Made by a program: the position numbers and the translations under genes
Assembly (NCBI GenBank): GCA_009602725.1
Contig: WELB01000124.1
Coordinates: 1-27,933 of the forward strand
Source: Spirogloea muscicola
Taxonomy: Eukaryota; Streptophyta; Zygnematophyceae; Spirogloeales; Spirogloeaceae
DNA: 27,933 nucleotides
Reading direction: 5' to 3'
Notes under the pieces: generated by a model
What the model saw: only the letters and a program-made list of their open reading frames with translations
Database searches by the model: none
What the model was told of the DNA's origin: nothing
Shown here: positions 1 through 8,484 of the stretch, one piece after another
Layout of the letters: the number at the start of each line of letters is the position of its first letter
Position numbering within the stretch: the stretch's first letter is position 1

Positions 1-1172
1 GCCTCCGCGTCGGAGCTCGTCACGGCGGCCGCCGCCGGCGGCGCGGTGCAGTGGTGGGACTGCCGGCGGCCCGGCCGCCCTTCGGCCATCGCCCGCCTGC
101 GCTGGTGGGTTTAGGTTTTAGGGTTTAATCCTAAATCCTTAAGCCTAAACCCTCGCAATGGCGCACATATAAAGATGAGCGACGGAAAGGCGCGCGGTGC
201 GCATGAAATGAAAAAGGTCGGCCGATTCGAGCCGAATAAAGTAGTGGTAACAGGGCAGTTAAGCTAACATAACGGAAGTGCCGTGGCGGCAGTCGCCGCG
301 GGCCAGCCCCTGACCACCTGCAGCCGTCGCAGGACAGGAGGCTACGCCGGGAGCCTGCACGACCTCGACCTCCACCCCTCGCAGAAGCACATCTGCGTCG
401 TGAGCAGCGCATCCTGACCCACTCGCTGCTGAGGACCGTCGCTGCTGGCCAATGCAGAAGACTAACTTGGCTGAGGTCTGGAATCAAGGCCACGCCCTTC
501 CCACACTCAGCCTCGCTATTGGGCGCGCTCGTCTTGGCAGGTTGGAGGCTCGCGGGGCTGCATTGCCATCTGGGACCAGCGATACTTGCAGCAGCCGCTG
601 GTCCTGAGCGGAGCCGTGGCTGGTGCCCCGGTCGATGCACCCATGCTCTCGCAAGCAGAGGTTTGGCAAGTCCAGTTTGACCAGCTGAGCCACTATGCCA
701 GCGCCTCAGTTGGCGTCGCGCAACTCCCGCCCGTCGTCGCGTGCTTTGAGGATGGCCTCCTTGCAGCCGTTGGAAGAGGTTCGCGTGTAGTCACCCGCTT
801 TGTGCCGCGCTGATCAATCGCTTTCTTTAGATCCTAACAACGAAACAGTTGCATGTGCAGTCATAAAGACCAGAGACATGTTTCTTGATTTCATGGACAC
901 TGGCTTTGCTGCAATACTTTGCAGGAATAGTCATGCAAAATCAATAACACCTAACGAGATTTCAATCTTCAAATTTTTGTAGTAGCAGGCTTAAGGTGAA
1001 TGGGGTTTCCAACTCATATATTACTCACTGGAGCAGGAGAGCTATATAGCAGAAAGTGCTGTGCTCATTGTTGCCCGAGTGTCACACAGGAGAAGAGCTG
1101 GAGCTTCTGAGGGAAAGGTGTGCCATCAATGCATTCGATGTCGGCGGCGACTTTGGCCAGGTCTCCTCTTAG
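1..1172 (+). CDS. NUP43: NUP43-like nucleoporin, WD40 protein (3' part, spliced)
   Basis: WD40-repeat subunit of the nuclear pore Y (Nup107-160) complex, which acts at the nuclear envelope. The gene enters the window already in frame. Exons I can read are 1 to about 108 (a blade ending AVQWWDCRRPGRPSA), about 324-399 (LHDLDLHPSQKHICV), 541-778 (VGGSRGCIAIWDQR, then EVWQVQFDQLSHYA and ACFEDGLLAAVGRG) and 1090-1172 (ELELLRERCAINAFDVGGDFG, then a stop). Junction 399/541 is phase 0 and 778/1090 is phase 1; both restore uninterrupted WD40 sequence. The order of motifs, with a WD blade, then xVWxVxxD, then EDGxLAxV, then CAINxFD near the C-terminus, is that of plant NUP43. Intron 1 (about 109-323) carries telomere-like and retroelement sequence. 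The last few residues may lie in a further exon, because plant homologues continue a little past this point. The start codon and N-terminal blades lie outside the window. Confidence 0.85.
108..153. repeat. Degenerate TTTAGGG telomere-like tract in intron 1 of NUP43
   Basis: Directly after the first exon the sequence reads GGTTTAGGTTTTAGGG, then TTTAATCCTAAATCC, then GCCTAAACCC. G-strand plant-type telomere units are thus followed by C-strand units, making a small imperfect inverted telomeric motif. It begins at or within a few bases of the likely splice donor. A similar tract lies in an intron of the CTF4 gene at 13030-13098. Confidence 0.7.
165..230 (-). mobile_element. Short retroelement-like scrap in NUP43 intron 1 (antisense)
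   Basis: Read on the minus strand, this stretch translates to PFSFHAHRAPF. The second LINE block has PFSFHAPRAPF at about 20015-20050 on the plus strand, just before its YRMRLSMSLQRS peptide. The nucleotide match (TTTTTCATTTCATGCGC, then CCGCGCGCCTTTC) is also nearly exact. I infer a truncated piece of the same family inserted antisense in the intron, next to the telomere-like tract. It is too short to classify further. Confidence 0.5.
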
Positions 1173-1341
1173 TCCTCTCATAGGGAACACTGCGATATTT
1201 ATCCAGGCCTCGCAAACACATAAGACCATGCAGTCTTCGCTGCAGAAGCAGCTCGAGAGCTGCCTTGGACTGGTTAAATGGACTTAGTCAAGAAATTGAT
1301 AGCCTTATGCGATGTCATTTTACCTCCATCTTGAGATATTG

Positions 1342-1346
1342 TGTAA
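1342..1346 (+). terminator. Candidate poly(A) signal TGTAA for NUP43
   Basis: TGTAA, the usual chlorophyte polyadenylation signal, lies 170 nt after the stop at 1170-1172 on the same strand. Position is the only support. Confidence 0.3.
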
Positions 1347-2329
1347 CAAGGAATATCGCCTCGTAGCTGACCAAGGTTGATTGAGGACAGGATATCATCT
1401 GTGCCTTGGAGCAAGAGTACCTGGTCTATCTCAGCAGGCCCCGTTATGGAGATACCTGATCAATTGAAGATTTCCTACAGGCTTCGCTTGAGCTCGTTCG
1501 TGAGCTCAAAGAAGGAGTCTGAAGGCTTGGTTGTCACTTGTCATTGAAGTAATGGTTGAAGTAATGGTAGGGCGTTGGAGCTGATCAAGTTCAACTTAGC
1601 AAGGAGATCTTGCTCACAACCTTCGACCCTGCGCACAATTGTGCCGCATCAGGCTTCAGGAGATTTTCTCCTTCCTCCAATATTGCAAATTTTTCGATAA
1701 CTGGGGCTGAGTCTGTCGCTGAAAGAGCAACTCGATTGAAGCGGCCTCACTCGTGGCACCCTAGCCCAAGAACATCAACAATGACTATTCATCAAGCAAA
1801 ACGTACTTGCAGGTACTTCAGGTCTTGCAAACAACTGCAGTAGATATTTGCAAGGAAGAAGAATACTGCATTGTACATCTCACTTGACAGCCTACTCATT
1901 CACGCTCTAGATTGTCAGCATTTCTTGTGAGCAAGCAAAGGCGGGGGTGATTTGGACCCTTTCACCAATACATAAGCAAGTGGATGCGCGCAAGCTGGAC
2001 TTGGGCTACTTCGTAAGGGTGCTGCAGGAAGGGCCTGGCATCTTGACAAGAGTACTTAACCATGAATTTTGGCAAAGGCGTCACTTATGGCCCCAGATAC
2101 TTGGCATGCTCGCCTTCTCTGTTGTCGACCTTTGTGCAATTCAGAAGTGGCTGCAGAGCATCCTGTATGCTACTGGCAGTGCTACGTCAGCCTATCATCT
2201 ACCTGCCCTCCCTAACACCTCCTGGATTACAACTTTTCGAGTTTCTGGACTGGCCAGTCACGGCCTGTGCCCTTGAGGACATATCCTCTTGCCAATCATC
2301 ATACTGGGCCTTACTGTACCCTGGGGTCA

Positions 2330-2372
2330 AGAAGGGGGGGGCGGCGAGGGCTGATGGGGGGTGCTTTTGGGG
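2330..2372 (+). other. G-rich tract, possible G-quadruplex
   Basis: Four or more runs of three to eight G residues occur within about 43 nt (around 2333-2341, 2348-2350, 2355-2361 and 2368-2372). Loops between them are short enough for intramolecular G-quadruplex folding. No gene role can be read from the sequence. Confidence 0.4.
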
Positions 2373-2536
2373 GCTCAAACATGGGAAGAGCATCATCCTA
2401 CCTATCCTCTATGCCTTGGTCAGATGCACCTGATGTGCGTTCCGGATACAGCAGGTACAGCAGAAATACGACTTCAAATCCTGGTTAGGTCAAGGCATCC
2501 GCCCCAACAATGCTTTACCCCCTTGCAACCGTCCTG

Positions 2537-2541
2537 TTACA
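2537..2541 (-). terminator. Candidate poly(A) signal TGTAA for the methyltransferase gene
   Basis: TTACA on the plus strand is TGTAA on the minus strand. It lies 109 nt beyond the methyltransferase stop codon at 2650-2652, a suitable spacing for a green-algal 3' UTR. Confidence 0.35.
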
Positions 2542-2649
2542 GATGAAAGAGGTGCCTTTTGATTGTCCAACTAGGCTCTGATACCAGGCTCTATCATGTG
2601 AGCCATGGATGCTACCATCTGATGCCTTGGTGGCCACAAGTGCGGCCTC

Positions 2650-4929
2650 CTATTCTTTAACGGCCACAAGTATCAAGTGGCGAGGTGAGACCTCGCTCAT
2701 CTTGGGTGAGGAGAAACCTCGCTCCTCAATGGCTTCTCGAATTGGGAAAGTCCTGTAGTCGTCAAAGTAGGGCTCTGTGGCCTTGAACTGCAAGCCATGG
2801 AAGCCAGCATCCTCAGCAGGAGGAGGCAAACATTTGGCCTGCTTTAAAGAAGAGCAGCAAAGCCTACTCGCTAGGTTGCCAGACAGACTCCAGCATGCAC
2901 ATATTGCTACTTGGGCGGCCATCTTCATGTTGTCAAGCGCAAGATCTATGCAGATGCTGGGGACTCTTGTGTGGTAGCACTCACAGCAGTAAAAGCAAAC
3001 ACGTTGTTGACCATCCTCTGCAAGAATGGCGACTGAGGATTCATCTCCATGATTGCCAGAGCTCCTCCAGGTCTCAGTATCCTCTGTGCTTCCGCTATAA
3101 TCTGGAATCATGCATGCACATCAGCTTCCACTGCAGCTGCTACTGGGGTTGACATATTCTGTCCCAAAATCCTCATGTGAAGCCATGGTCCCTAACACAT
3201 TGGCCTCTCTGGCCTCTCTGGCTAATTGCACAGAAAGTGGGAAAAGAGATGCACAGCAAAACTTTTTGCTTGACTATTTTCACACCTGCTTTGTTGCAAA
3301 GCGGGGAAGCTCATGGCAGACCAAGCACATAGAGACGAGGTCCACAGAGTTAGAAGGAAGTCCTGTGGCTTCTCCTGCTCCATGTAAGAATTTAATCTGG
3401 TCACCCTGTGTTGCAAACATCGGTACACTTTAGTGCTTGTTGCAATCTACATTGAATCAGGCTTGATGAATTTGCCCTTAAATCTTAAATGACAGCGTGA
3501 TCAATGATTGAATCGAATCTATACAAGGTGAGGCTCTCCGGAAGAGGGTGATGGCCATGCAAGCTGAACAGATATTGTAGTACCTGGTGATTCTCTCTTG
3601 CCAGGTAGTTAGCTACTGCCAAGAATTGTGGTGACAAATCAAGACCAACCACTGCAGCCCCTGGAAAGACCTGCAGGAGCGCGTCACGGAAGGACTTTGA
3701 GCTGTGCAACACAGTGGTCTATCTCCTGCGACATCTTGGCTGCTCCACAGTCATGCTGCAGGGTCGAGTTGACGCACTTTGCAGCAGGTAGCTAACCATG
3801 TTAGCACTTTGAACGACTGCTGCTTCACCGAAAATACCAGCAGGACATCCACGGTCTAAAGTACCTTGTGCAATGCAAATGTGCTAAGGCCAATTGCGCA
3901 GCCTACGTCCACAATGGATTGAGGATCAAAGGGCAGCAAGGAGATGAGCTCCTTGTGATAGCTATTTCGAAGCCTCACATCACCCTCTGGATCCAAGTCT
4001 TTGCCCTCCATCGGTGTGTTGCACATTTTGTACAAAACACATATTTAGCACATGTCATCACAGTAAGGCATCAACGATGCAAGCAGGACATGCACAGGGC
4101 GTGCGCAGCAGTCCCTTCTTACCAGTTCGTCTAATATAGGCTCACCAAGGGGTCAAAGAGCGGGGCATGCACTGCCTTGGCGGCCAAGTCCATCTCCAGC
4201 GCCGCATCCCATGAGAGATTCCCTTGCTTGTAGGCATGAAAGGGCTTCAGGTAGTACTGAGGGCCAGCCAGTCAACAACGAGAGGTTTTGCATGAATCAA
4301 AAGACCCTGAGAATGTTGCCATGCTTAAGTTGCTATATGTTTCACGTTGACCAGTGAATGCACGTCCCCTCTGAGGCAAGGCTGCATGCACACCCCTCAT
4401 CGCCAGAATATCTCAAAGATAGTACTTGAGGCTGGCTCAATATGCGTGTCAATCAAAGCTTTAGTCATCTGTCAATACTCTCTACCATGTCAGCCTAGTC
4501 GTTCCCTCTTTGCTGAGCCCCTTGCCTTCTGACCACCAGGACCGTACGTTCCAGCACAGTGCACAGTCGGACTTCATCGAGCACCTCAGGGTAGATGAGG
4601 TGCTTGTCTTCCACAATTTGAAGCTCAGCCTCCCAGTTGTGCTTGTGGAGTTTTGCGAGCACGGGCGGCCACGGATGACCAATCTCTTCCCCCCGCCGAA
4701 TGATCATCTCTCGCGCCTGCTTTTCCATGCAGAATCAGCAGCGAAGTAAGTTGATCACCTTGAGCATAGAGCCACTCATATCCAGCCTATTTGCGAGGCC
4801 GCAGCCAAATGCCATGCCGTTCCAGCTTGGTCGTCGTACGAGCGCCTGTGTCCCGACCTTGCCGGCAGCAAACTTGAAGAAAGGCTGGAAGGAGAAGAGG
4901 AGGTTGACGGCAGCAGTGGCAAGGTTCAT
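2650..4929 (-). CDS. Plant-type class I SAM-dependent methyltransferase (8 exons)
   Basis: Exons in transcript order: 4929-4858, 4716-4585, 4256-4146, 4005-3865, 3670-3584, 3405-3286, 3101-2985, 2787-2650. All junctions are GT-AG and phase 0, giving about 305 residues from the ATG at 4927-4929. Key motifs are EEIGHPWPPVLAKL, FHAYKQGNLSWDAA, SAM motif I VDVGCAIGLSTFAL, acidic motif GLDLSPQFLAVA, TGLPSNSVDLVS with CHELPRFATKQ, LRPGGALAIMEMNPQSPF, and a C-terminal ATEPYFDDYR with SPRHLILVAV. This architecture matches UbiE-like methyltransferases of plants and cyanobacteria, often plastid-targeted; the substrate is unknown. The start is uncertain. The frame is open upstream to about 5180 without another ATG, and the ATG at 5155-5153 is in a different frame, so a transit-peptide exon would need a further intron. 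Confidence 0.85.
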
Positions 4930-5153
4930 GCGAGACGATCCTGACGGCGTGTACTCCGCCTCCTCCACCTCCGACGGCGGTGGCGGCACCGCCGTGGTGA
5001 GGCTGCAGGAGACGGCGACGCGCCGGCTGCCGGCGGCGCGGGCGGCGGCGCGCCACTCCAGGGAGCCCCCCTTGGCTCTGCAGCCTGCGAGCCTCTGCCA
5101 CTCGCACCACCGAAGCCCCCAGCGGCTGCTGGCTGAGCACCAAGGATAATGGC

Positions 5154-5510
5154 ATGGCAGTCTCGCAGCACAGCGTCAGGCTGCGCGTTGCTCCAGGCAC
5201 TCGCCGGTTCGACGCCGTCGTCGCCGCCGCACCGTCCTGCAGCGCAGCAGGGCCTTCCGCCTCCGTGGCTGGCGGAGTTTTGGCGGCTGGGAGTTCAAGG
5301 CAATGCAAAGCCGCACCGGCAGCGGGATGTAGCGGCCGCTGGGGCTCGCCGCCAGCTGCGCCACCGCGGGAGGCGCTGTGGCCGCCATCTCCACCGCCAC
5401 CGCCGCCGCCGCCGCCCGGCCGCCGCCGGGATGCGGAGCCGCCGCTGTGGCTCTGGCCCACGAAGCTGGCCAGCCCCTCCAACTGGGAAACAATTGTTGC
5501 AACGTTTCTC
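5154..5510 (+). CDS. Doubtful divergent ORF, Ala/Pro-rich, targeting-peptide-like N-terminus
   Basis: An ATG at 5154 opens a frame starting MAVSQHSVRLRVAPG, followed by Ala/Ser-rich sequence, a run of about ten prolines (near 5395-5425), and LWLWPTKLASPSNWE before it enters the retroelement block. The Ala/Ser/Arg composition resembles a plastid targeting peptide. High GC and low complexity also make open frames likely by chance, and the minus strand is open here too. The ATG overlaps a minus-strand ATG (CATG at 5153-5156). If real, later exons would lie beyond the LINE cluster, perhaps at 8345-8484. No domain is recognised. Confidence 0.25.
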
Positions 5511-5940
5511 CACCCCAGACCTTGTCGATTCCTTTGGGCTGGCCTCTCTCAGCCACCAGTTACTCTGGCCGCGCTTTCTTCTCCGCCCCCTTGATGTCGC
5601 AACGTCCGCCGCGCCAAATTTTCCATTGCCCAGTAGCTCGCAGTGCTCTCCAGCGGCTGCGCTGACTGTGCTGCTGGTGTTGGCTGCTATTGCCTCGTAT
5701 CGTTTCTGTCCTGCTTGTTGTTCTTTGTACTTCCCCTGGCCCCTTCTCGTCCTTTGTTCATTCTTTTCTGGGCTGGCTTTTTCCAGCCCCTATTCTCAAT
5801 GGGCGAGCCCTTTCTCTTGTAGCCCTCGCTGCTGCCTCTGGCTCTGGCCAGGCTCTTCCAACGGGGGCAAGGGCTGTGACAAAGCAAGCCCGGAAAGAAT
5901 TGACGAAGGTTCGAAGGGGCCAAATGACGGAAGTACAAAG

Positions 5941-6106
5941 AACAAGAAGCACAAAAACGAAACGAAGCAGCTACGAAGCACTCAGTAACCCCTGCTAAGC
6001 CAGGGGACCCACTTCCAGGAGCCTAGCTTCTCTGACCTGAGGCTCCTTAGCAGGGGTTACTAAGAAATACGTAGCTGCTTTGTTTCGTGTTGTGCATGTT
6101 TTTCTT
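5941..6106. repeat. Head-to-head pair of LINE ends forming an inverted repeat
   Basis: The left arm, 5941-5999, and the right arm, 6046-6106, are near-perfect reverse complements built around TTAGCAGGGGTTACT and GTAGCTGCTT. Each arm runs outward: ORF end, stop, spacer, then a hairpin (5891-5871 on the minus strand, 6152-6170 on the plus strand). The two units therefore diverge from the centre at about 6000-6045. Confidence 0.7.
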
Positions 6107-6970
6107 AGCGCTTCCCCTGGCCCCCTTCTCGTACTTCGTGCCTTCTTTTTTGGGCTGGCTTTTCCAGCCCCTATCCTCAATGGGCGAGCCCTTTCTTCTT
6201 GTAGCACCACATTCATGTCTTGCAGGGCTGCATCTCCGCGCAGGTCGTGCCCTTGCTGCCGCCTCTAGAGGCCCTAGAGAAGTGGCTCTCCCAATCGGGG
6301 CAAGGGCTGTGAAAAGCCAGCCCGAAAAGAATTAACAAAGGTTCTAAAGGGGCCAAATAACGGAAGGGCCTAAAGCGGTATGGCAGAACGGGTGGAGGAT
6401 GGACCACTCAGTTCATCCATTTTTGGGCTGGCTTTTCCAGCCCCTATCCTCAATGAGCGAGCCCTTTCTCTTTCACTCAGTAGCTACGAGTGAGGAAGAA
6501 GTTCTCGCCCATAGAGAAGAGAGGCTGGCAAAGCCAGCTCTAAAGAGAACGGACAATGTCCAAAGCCAAAGAAAGAGGAGCCGGAAAAAGGACTACACCA
6601 CAAAACTCTACAAAAACGTAGACGCTGCAGAGGGAAGCTCAGTACCCACGAGTGAGCAACATCAGGTCTGAGTAGCTCTCTGCAGGGAAAGAGGCACTCC
6701 GCCGAGACCCAGAGGCGGCGGCCACAGCATGGCCTGCTCGCGTGTGGACGGCGTGGGCAAGAAGAAGTGGCTCTCCCAATGGGGGCAAGGGCTGTGAGAA
6801 GCCAGCCCGAAAAGAATTGACAAGGTTCGAAGGGGCCAAACTACGAGCTAAGCAGCGACTGCGGGGCCTGAAGAGGCTATGGCAGAACGGGGGAGGATGA
6901 GCAAGCGCGGCCAGATTAACTGGTGGCTGGGAGAGGCCAGCCCAATGGAAGAGGCCAGCCCAGGATGGAA

Positions 6971-7116
6971 GAGGCAAGGGAGCGTCGAAATGATACAGCC
7001 AGGCGCATGCGGAAGACTTGGGCGAGCAAACCGGCGGCGTTGAAGCCGGGAATCGCCCCTGGCAGACCCGGCCGCCGGTCAATGGCCTGGCGGGCAAGCC
7101 GCTGGAGGAAGTCCGG
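6971..7116 (-). pseudogene. LINE C-terminal domain fragment (minus-strand copy)
   Basis: The minus-strand frame contains PDFLQRLARQAIDRR, then NAAGLLAQVFRMRLAVSF and RRSL. It aligns with the plus-strand copy at 7521-7926, which reads LELLNQLSRHAIARR and HAAGSLAQVYRMRLAVSL. The conserved core is AIxRR, then AAGxLAQVxRMRLAVS. After RRSL the copies differ; this one runs straight into hairpin-type sequence (LGWPLPLGWPLPAT) that duplicates the left half of the hairpin. It is a 5'-truncated, rearranged relic. Confidence 0.6.
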
Positions 7117-7520
7117 AGCCTCAAATCCGACAGACTAGCTGCCGCCTCTGGCCCTAGCCAGGAGAAGTGGCTCTCCCAGTGGGGGCAAGGGCTGTGAAAA
7201 GCCAGCCCGAAAAGAATTGACCAAGGGTCGAAGGGGCCACAATGACGGAGGGGCCTGAAAATGCTTCCAGAACGGGTAGAGGATGGACCACTCAGTGTGA
7301 GGAGCCTCGAGTGAGGAGCCTCAAAATCCGACAGACTAGCTGCCGGAAAAGTATCCCCCTGACGAAAGCCAGAGGCTGCAGCGAGAGCACGGCCAGCACG
7401 CAGATGCAAGGCGTGGGCCATGGACCGTAGATAGGGGACCCGCTACCAGGAGACTAGTTTCTCTGACCTGCGGCTGCTTAGCAGGGGTTACTGAGTGCTT
7501 CGTAGCTGCTTCTCCTATGA

Positions 7521-7926
7521 CCGCTCCCATCCAACCCAGTGTGCCACCAAAGCTGGGTATGCGATAGCCTGCGCAGCTCGGGCCAAGGAGCTAAAATACG
7601 CAGATCACCCGCGGGAAGACGAGTTCTTCCCGCTCGCCATCGATACGCACGGGGCGCTGGGCGCTCGGTGGCTCGAGCTGCTCAACCAGCTCTCTCGTCA
7701 CGCCATTGCCCGCCGCTTCCATGGGGAGCCGGTGGACTCCCATGCAGCAGGGTCGCTAGCGCAGGTGTACCGCATGCGCTTGGCCGTCTCGCTGCAGAGG
7801 TCTATGGCCCGCGCACTGCACCTGCGTGCAGGCAGAGCCCTCGCTGCTGCCTCTGGCTCTGGCCAGGGGACCCGCTTCCAGGAACCCAGTCTCTCTGACC
7901 TGAGGCTGCTTAGCAGGGGTTACTGA
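7521..7926 (+). pseudogene. LINE C-terminal domain, longest intact piece
   Basis: An open frame of about 135 codons reads through AGYAIACAARAKELKYAD, FFPLAIDTHGALGARWLELL, LAQVYRMRLAVSLQRSMARA, LHLRAGRALAAASGSG and finally LSDLRLLSRGY plus stop (7924-7926). A segment with xxFxPLAID.xGxxG then RLxVSLQR is typical of the region after the reverse transcriptase domain in many eukaryotic LINE ORF2 proteins. The upstream polymerase is absent, so the copy cannot mobilise itself. An 88-nt spacer separates the stop from the hairpin at 8015, the same length as in the copy ending at 6063. Confidence 0.6.
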
Positions 7927-8344
7927 GTGCTTCGTAGCTGCTTCGCTTCTTTTCTGTGCTTGTTGTTCTTCGTACTTCCCCTGGCCCCTTCTCGTCCTTT
8001 GTACATACTTTTCTGGGCTGGCTTTTTCCAGCCCCTATCCTCAATGGGCGAGCCCTTCTCTCTACTGAGCGTTAGGTAGCTACTTGCTTCCGTGTGTGCT
8101 CTAGCGCTTCCCTGGCCGCTTTGGACTTTGTTGATTCTTTTTCTGGGCTGGCCTCTCCCAGCCACCGCCATCTCATGGAAGCGTCTTTCTTATGGGAGCG
8201 CCCGGCTGCCAGCCTCTGTGCGACTGCCAGCCAAGCCCACCTGCCTACCCCAGCATCGTTGACATTATGTGAGCGATTTTCCCTGCCAGGTTTTGAGCCA
8301 AAGGACATTCATTTGCCTGCGTCATCCTGAGCCAAGCTCTTCAT

Positions 8345-8484
8345 TCAGTGCACGAGCACACGAAGTCTGCGCCAGACTTCGTCTGGATTCTGAGTACACA
8401 ACATCTTACAGAGGGGAGTTACACAAGTGGGAGGAAGATGCAGCTTACTTGACTAATATTCTTAGAACACGGGATCCTTTCTAA
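8345..8484 (+). CDS. Small exon-like ORF next to the LINE block
   Basis: The frame reads ARAHEVCARLRLDSEYTTSY, then RGELHKWEEDAAYLTNILRT and RDPF before a stop at 8482-8484. Its composition is protein-like, unlike the flanking repeats. It may be the last exon of a plus-strand gene whose intron received the LINE copies, or a remnant of a gene they broke. I do not recognise the family and cannot identify its upstream exon. Confidence 0.3.

Larger units (their letters stand above)
1173..2649. other. Stretch with no identified gene
   Basis: Between the NUP43 stop and the end of the methyltransferase gene I found no recognisable family. Some plus-strand pieces look protein-like: about 1240-1374 (ALDWLNGLSQEIDSLMRC) and 1970-2110 (LDLGYFVRVLQEGPGILTRV, then LNHEFWQRRHLWPQILGM). 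They are not joined by an obvious chain of splice sites. They could be exons of an unrecognised plus-strand gene or chance open frames. The G-rich tract at 2330-2372 lies here. Confidence 0.4.
5520..8166. mobile_element. LINE-type retroelement mosaic, block 1 (both orientations)
   Basis: The block consists of repeated 5'-truncated copies of one family. Each carries all or part of: a C-terminal frame with the peptide ALHLRAGRALAAAS, an end SRGY or TRGY plus stop, a spacer, a hairpin GGGCTGG-loop-CCAGCCC and a tail GGGCGAGCCC or GGGAGAGCCAC. Plus-strand hairpins are at 5536-5554, 5770-5789, 6152-6170, 6425-6443, 8015-8034 and 8145-8163. Minus-strand hairpins are at 5871-5891, 6304-6323, 6521-6540, 6789-6808, 6925-6943 and 7189-7208. 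RGY-stop ends are at 6043-6063, 7474-7494 and 7906-7926 (+) and 5982-6002 and 6639-6659 (-). No reverse transcriptase or endonuclease core is present, so all copies are dead fragments. The family is inferred to be a non-LTR retrotransposon; the clade cannot be read. Confidence 0.75.

Noticed and set aside
1230-1374. Possible FANCD2-like fragment (ALDWLNGLSQEIDS)
   Set aside because: Only a vague resemblance over one short helix; neighbouring segments do not follow FANCD2.
4787-5482. 231-codon minus-strand ORF rich in Gly, Arg and Ala
   Set aside because: Low-complexity frame in GC-rich sequence; it conflicts with the methyltransferase frame that has family motifs.
5770-5789. GGGCTGG-CCAGCCC hairpin as an intrinsic (bacterial) terminator
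   Set aside because: The genome is eukaryotic and the hairpin occurs only within LINE units at a fixed distance from their stop codon.
6639-7421. 260-codon minus-strand ORF through LINE block 1
   Set aside because: It is a chance read-through of several truncated LINE pieces in mixed frames, although it does contain the genuine peptide ALHLRAGRALAAAS and an LLTRGY end.
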